Assembly (NCBI RefSeq): GCF_000717875.1
Contig: NZ_JOCT01000010.1
Coordinates: forward strand, 62,001-126,000
Source of the DNA: Streptomyces sp. NRRL S-455
Lineage (GTDB): Bacteria; Actinomycetota; Actinomycetes; Streptomycetales; Streptomycetaceae
Reading direction: 5' to 3'
Length of the DNA: 64,000 bases
The position numbers and the translations under genes were made by a program. Within the stretch, counting starts at the first letter, position 1, and each line of letters opens with the position of its first letter. This document shows positions 63,042 through 64,000 of this stretch, one piece after another. The notes below the pieces were generated by a model, which searched no databases, was not told the origin of the DNA, and saw only the letters and a list, made by a program, of their open reading frames with translations.

Positions 63042-64000
63042 CTACTCCTCGCGTTTCGTCATGGCCTTGCTGCGGGCCGCGAACTGGGCCTCTTGGAAAG
63101 CGACCCGGTTGCTCGCCACCCAGGACTGGGACGCGAGTAGACCGTCGGCGGACCCCCGGAAGCGGGGCGCGACGAATCGGGCGAAGAGTTCCAGGCTGTG
63201 GTGGGAGCGCTCTGGCGTGGCCCAGTCCTGGAGAGTGATCAGCAGGGTGCCGAACCCTCCGGTGGCCTCTTGGAGTTTCTGGATGCCCGCGACCACGTCG
63301 TCCACGTCGCCGACGAGGATGCCTCCCGCTGCCACGGTGGTCTCGAAGGCCTTGCGGGCACTGGTCTCGCCGCGAGCGACGGGGAAGCCCATGGTGTCCG
63401 CCCACAGTTCGCCGCGGTCGCGGAGCCAGCCCGGCAGGATGTCGGCGATCGCCTGCTCCCGGCTCGCCGCCACATGGACCGGAACCACCAGGCGCCAGTT
63501 CTTCCGGTCGCAGGGGGTACCGGCCTCGCTCGCCGCGTCCTGCAGGTGACGCCACTGCTCGGCCAGTCGCTCCACACCGACGCTGTGGCCGGCGCGCGCG
63601 GCGCCCCACGGTGCGGAGGCGTTGGAAAGAACCCCGATGCCCGTACGGCCCGCCAGCCTCATGCCGAAGGGCGTGGAGGCGCTGGTGATCGCGATCTCGA
63701 AGCCGCCCGGGTTGAAGGGGCGCAGCTGGACACGACCGTCCCTGAGCGTGAACCAGTCCGTCTCGCGCGTCACGGTCTCGCCGCGCAGCAGAGGGAGGAT
63801 GGTGTCCATCGACTCCTCGACACGGCGCCGGGTGTCCTCGGGAGCGACGCCCAGCATGTGCATGTCCGCCGCCCCGGATCCGGCACCGACGCCGAGGATG
63901 AACCGGCCGCGGGTCAGGTTGTCCAGCTGCATGGCGCGCTCGGCGACCATGTAGGGGTGGTGGTACGGGAGGGCGGTAACGCCCGTGGCAAGCTTGATCC
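63042..64000 (-). CDS. LLM-class flavin-dependent monooxygenase, partial
   Basis: The C-terminal 318 or so residues of a luciferase-like monooxygenase, open at the right edge of the window. The first visible residues are IKLATGVTALPYHHPYMVAE, then AMQLDNLTRGRFILGVGAGS, matching the limonene-monooxygenase/alkanal-type branch. Further parts are AGRTGIGVLSNASAPWGAAR and GTLLITLQDWATPERSHHS. The N-terminus and start lie outside. It is translationally coupled to the condensation-domain gene (TAG-ATG junction), so the two act in the same step of the pathway. Confidence 0.82.
   Translation of the reverse strand, partial: IKLATGVTALPYHHPYMVAERAMQLDNLTRGRFILGVGAGSGAADMHMLGVAPEDTRRRVEESMDTILPLLRGETVTRETDWFTLRDGRVQLRPFNPGGFEIAITSASTPFGMRLAGRTGIGVLSNASAPWGAARAGHSVGVERLAEQWRHLQDAASEAGTPCDRKNWRLVVPVHVAASREQAIADILPGWLRDRGELWADTMGFPVARGETSARKAFETTVAAGGILVGDVDDVVAGIQKLQEATGGFGTLLITLQDWATPERSHHSLELFARFVAPRFRGSADGLLASQSWVASNRVAFQEAQFAARSKAMTKREE

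Overview
The window is very GC-rich DNA (I judge above 70% by eye) with strongly GC-biased third codon positions, frequent GTG starts and GGAG-type ribosome binding sites. The gene content is typical of a Streptomyces: ANTAR/GAF proteins, large PAS-GAF-PP2C phosphatases, RsbW-like kinases, secreted proteases and many small secreted proteins. Scattered insertion-sequence and pseudogene debris, with few obvious housekeeping genes, suggests an accessory part of the chromosome, perhaps an arm. I saw no tRNA, rRNA or CRISPR array.

Layout. 1-7183: a frameshifted ankyrin gene, a 142-bp MITE-like element, two multidomain PP2C phosphatases around a GAF-ANTAR antiterminator gene, and a secreted AMIN-like protein. 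7222-17189: a FemAB/GNAT-like transferase, a lipid-kinase-like protein, an ABM monooxygenase, a LolA-like lipoprotein, phosphoglucomutase, a zinc-ribbon protein, a decayed ArsR gene, a flavin reductase and an SRPBCC protein. 17368-27555: a secreted trypsin-like protease, an N-terminally truncated LLM oxidoreductase, a P450, an EF-hand protein, a cysteine-rich SufR-like regulator divergent from a DoxX gene with a clear dyad between them, a LysE exporter, a YcnI-type protein beside a His/Met-rich membrane protein, and an overlapping AraC-DJ-1 pair. 27605-37360: a third PP2C phosphatase with its own kinase-like domain, a secreted protein with aerolysin-like sequence texture, and an Hsp90-like ATPase followed after 2 bases by a 977-residue helical-repeat protein. 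37391-48455: an SDR enzyme, a coiled-coil/basic/winged-helix protein, a PHB-depolymerase-type esterase, a dipeptidase-like hydrolase with a discoidin domain, TetR, a class A beta-lactamase-like lipoprotein, DinB and a membrane protein. 48452-54886 is a gene graveyard: an IclR gene with at least four frame changes, an IS481 transposase with an internal deletion, DinB and other 3' fragments, interspersed with intact STAS, RsbW-like, GNAT and DUF218 genes.

54887-64000 is the most interesting part: a compact biosynthetic gene cluster. One strand carries a SagB-type double nitroreductase, a stand-alone adenylating enzyme, a carrier protein, a class II aldolase, an MFS exporter and an LLM flavin monooxygenase. 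A 25-bp-stem terminator separates these from a convergent pair, a second LLM monooxygenase coupled to a stand-alone condensation-domain protein with a degenerate HHxxxDG motif. Together they look like a minimal dissociated NRPS-like pathway: an acid is activated, held on the carrier, oxidised or hydroxylated, joined to a second unit and exported. I do not recognise the product. The cluster runs off the right edge.

Several genes look broken by single-base indels in G/C runs (ankyrin, ArsR), so part of the pseudogene signal could be sequence error. IclR and IS481 carry too much damage for that explanation.
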